Both the position numbers and the translations under genes were made by a program. From the NCBI RefSeq assembly GCF_041893525.1, contig NZ_CP169069.1: DNA of 64,000 bases; one strand, given 5' to 3'. The notes under the pieces are model-generated. The model ran no database searches. It worked only from the letters and a program-made list of their open reading frames with translations, and was not told the origin of the DNA. This document shows positions 63,358-64,000 of the stretch, piece by piece. The DNA comes from Phaeobacter bryozoorum. GTDB taxonomy: Bacteria; Pseudomonadota; Alphaproteobacteria; Rhodobacterales; Rhodobacteraceae. Within the stretch, counting starts at the first letter, position 1. Each line of letters starts with the position of its first letter.

Positions 63358-64000
63358 ATGACCACAGCGAAGAAAAACGACCCTGAACTCTGGGAAGAAG
63401 TGAAAGAAGACCTCACCAAAAGCGGCAAGGGCGGCGAACCGGGGGAATGGTCGGCCCGCAAGGCACAGCTGGCCGTCCAGGAATACAAGCGCCGTGGTGG
63501 TACCTATGCCGAAGATGGTCCCGATCAGGAAGATACTGACCTCAATCAATGGAGCGAGGAGGACTGGGGGACCAAATCCGGGGCCGATAGCAGCGAGACC
63601 GGAGAGCGGTATCTGCCAAAAGAGGTGAGGATGATCCTGACCGAAAAAGAATACCGGCGCTCGACCCGAAAGAAGCAGAGCGATACCCGCGATGGCCAGG
63701 AACAATTCTCCGACCAACCAGAGGATGTGCAGGAGAAGGTAGCGCGTATCAAGGAAAGTGGCCCAACCTATGACATGCTCTATGAGCGGGCACAGGATCT
63801 TGATATCGCAGGTCGCTCGGATATGGACAAGGATGCCTTGATGATGGCGATCCGCAAGGCAACGGATGAGAACGGGCGCGCCAAGGGCAGCAAGGCTGCC
63901 TTGAACGCCCATACGAAGGCGGAGCTTTATGAACGGGCGCAGGATCAGGGGATCTCGGGGCGCTCCGACATGTCCAAAGCCGATCTGGTCGATGCGCTTG
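63358..64000 (+). CDS. DUF5872 protein with repeated helical modules (3' truncated by window edge)
   Basis: The frame opens at the ATG at 63358, with AGGAGAGGCCA before it, and runs to the window edge without a stop (214 codons seen). The N-terminus KNDPELWEEVKEDLTKSGKG then PGEWSARKAQLAVQEYKRRG is the DUF5872 pattern. Two copies of a module follow: LYERAQDLDIAGRSDMDKDA at about 63778 and LYERAQDQGISGRSDMSKAD at about 63928, similar to Rho N-terminal/SAP-like nucleic-acid-binding helices. The protein is very hydrophilic. It may bind DNA or RNA; function unknown. Confidence 0.75.
   Translation, partial: MTTAKKNDPELWEEVKEDLTKSGKGGEPGEWSARKAQLAVQEYKRRGGTYAEDGPDQEDTDLNQWSEEDWGTKSGADSSETGERYLPKEVRMILTEKEYRRSTRKKQSDTRDGQEQFSDQPEDVQEKVARIKESGPTYDMLYERAQDLDIAGRSDMDKDALMMAIRKATDENGRAKGSKAALNAHTKAELYERAQDQGISGRSDMSKADLVDAL

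Noticed and set aside
1..64000. tRNA genes, CRISPR arrays, prophage or plasmid replication genes.
   Set aside because: No cloverleaf-like T-loop sequences, no regularly spaced repeats and no phage structural, integrase, Rep or Par partition genes were seen by eye; a dedicated search would be needed to exclude small RNAs.

Overview
The window looks like a GC-rich alphaproteobacterial genome segment, most probably from the Roseobacter group of the Rhodobacteraceae. This rests on gene content (succinoglycan-type Exo enzymes beside YjbEFH-type capsule genes, XylFHG, several binding-protein ABC systems) and on an SOS box of the alphaproteobacterial GAAC-N7-GAAC type. It cannot be told from the sequence whether this is chromosome or a large plasmid. 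I saw no tRNA, rRNA, CRISPR array, insertion sequence or phage gene.

Layout. 1-10.4 kb: an exopolysaccharide (EPS) block with glycosyltransferases, a Wzy/ExoQ-type polymerase, a Wzc/ExoP-type co-polymerase kinase and a sulfotransferase-like protein. 10.6-14.6 kb: a periplasmic binding protein with no transporter, next to a large chemoreceptor. 14.8-20 kb: an MFS exporter, a LysR regulator, and a divergent pair made of a GMC oxidoreductase (broken by an in-frame TAG) and an enolase-superfamily enzyme. 20.2-21.5 kb: a possible 57-residue protein, Dps and a hypothetical protein. 21.6-31.7 kb: a GntR regulator, a proline-racemase-family enzyme, an XRE-cupin regulator, a complete Dpp-type peptide ABC transporter and an Xaa-Pro aminopeptidase, read here as a proline or hydroxyproline peptide uptake locus. 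31.9-34.1 kb: a second chemoreceptor, also broken by an in-frame TAG. 34.9-37.2 kb: second EPS block (flippase and ExoY-type priming transferase). 37.5-46.1 kb: aldose epimerase, di-haem peroxidase, an FG-GAP/ASPIC protein, a ROK repressor and xylFHG. 46.2-48.1 kb: a MerR regulator, a ParDE-like toxin-antitoxin pair and a membrane protein. 48.1-57.6 kb: DNA transactions (ATP-dependent ligase with its MBL exonuclease, topoisomerase IB, an SOS-box-led operon of a radical-SAM repair protein and DUF4130-UdgX) interleaved with a MATE exporter and a succinate-semialdehyde dehydrogenase. 57.6-62.1 kb: third EPS block (YjbE-like, Wza-like, YjbF, YjbH). 62.2-64 kb: a phosphatase, DUF3140, and a DUF5872 gene cut by the window edge.

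The three EPS blocks together supply priming (ExoY), chain assembly, flipping, polymerisation, length control and outer-membrane export, so they probably make one polymer, possibly sulfated. Three genes carry single-lesion disruptions: a 1-base frameshift in a glycosyltransferase and TAG codons in the GMC oxidoreductase and the second chemoreceptor. Both TAGs lie in the identical 9-mer CTGATTTAG, which deserves a read-level check. The DNA-repair operon at 54.9-57.6 kb with its SOS box is the most coherent system of interest.
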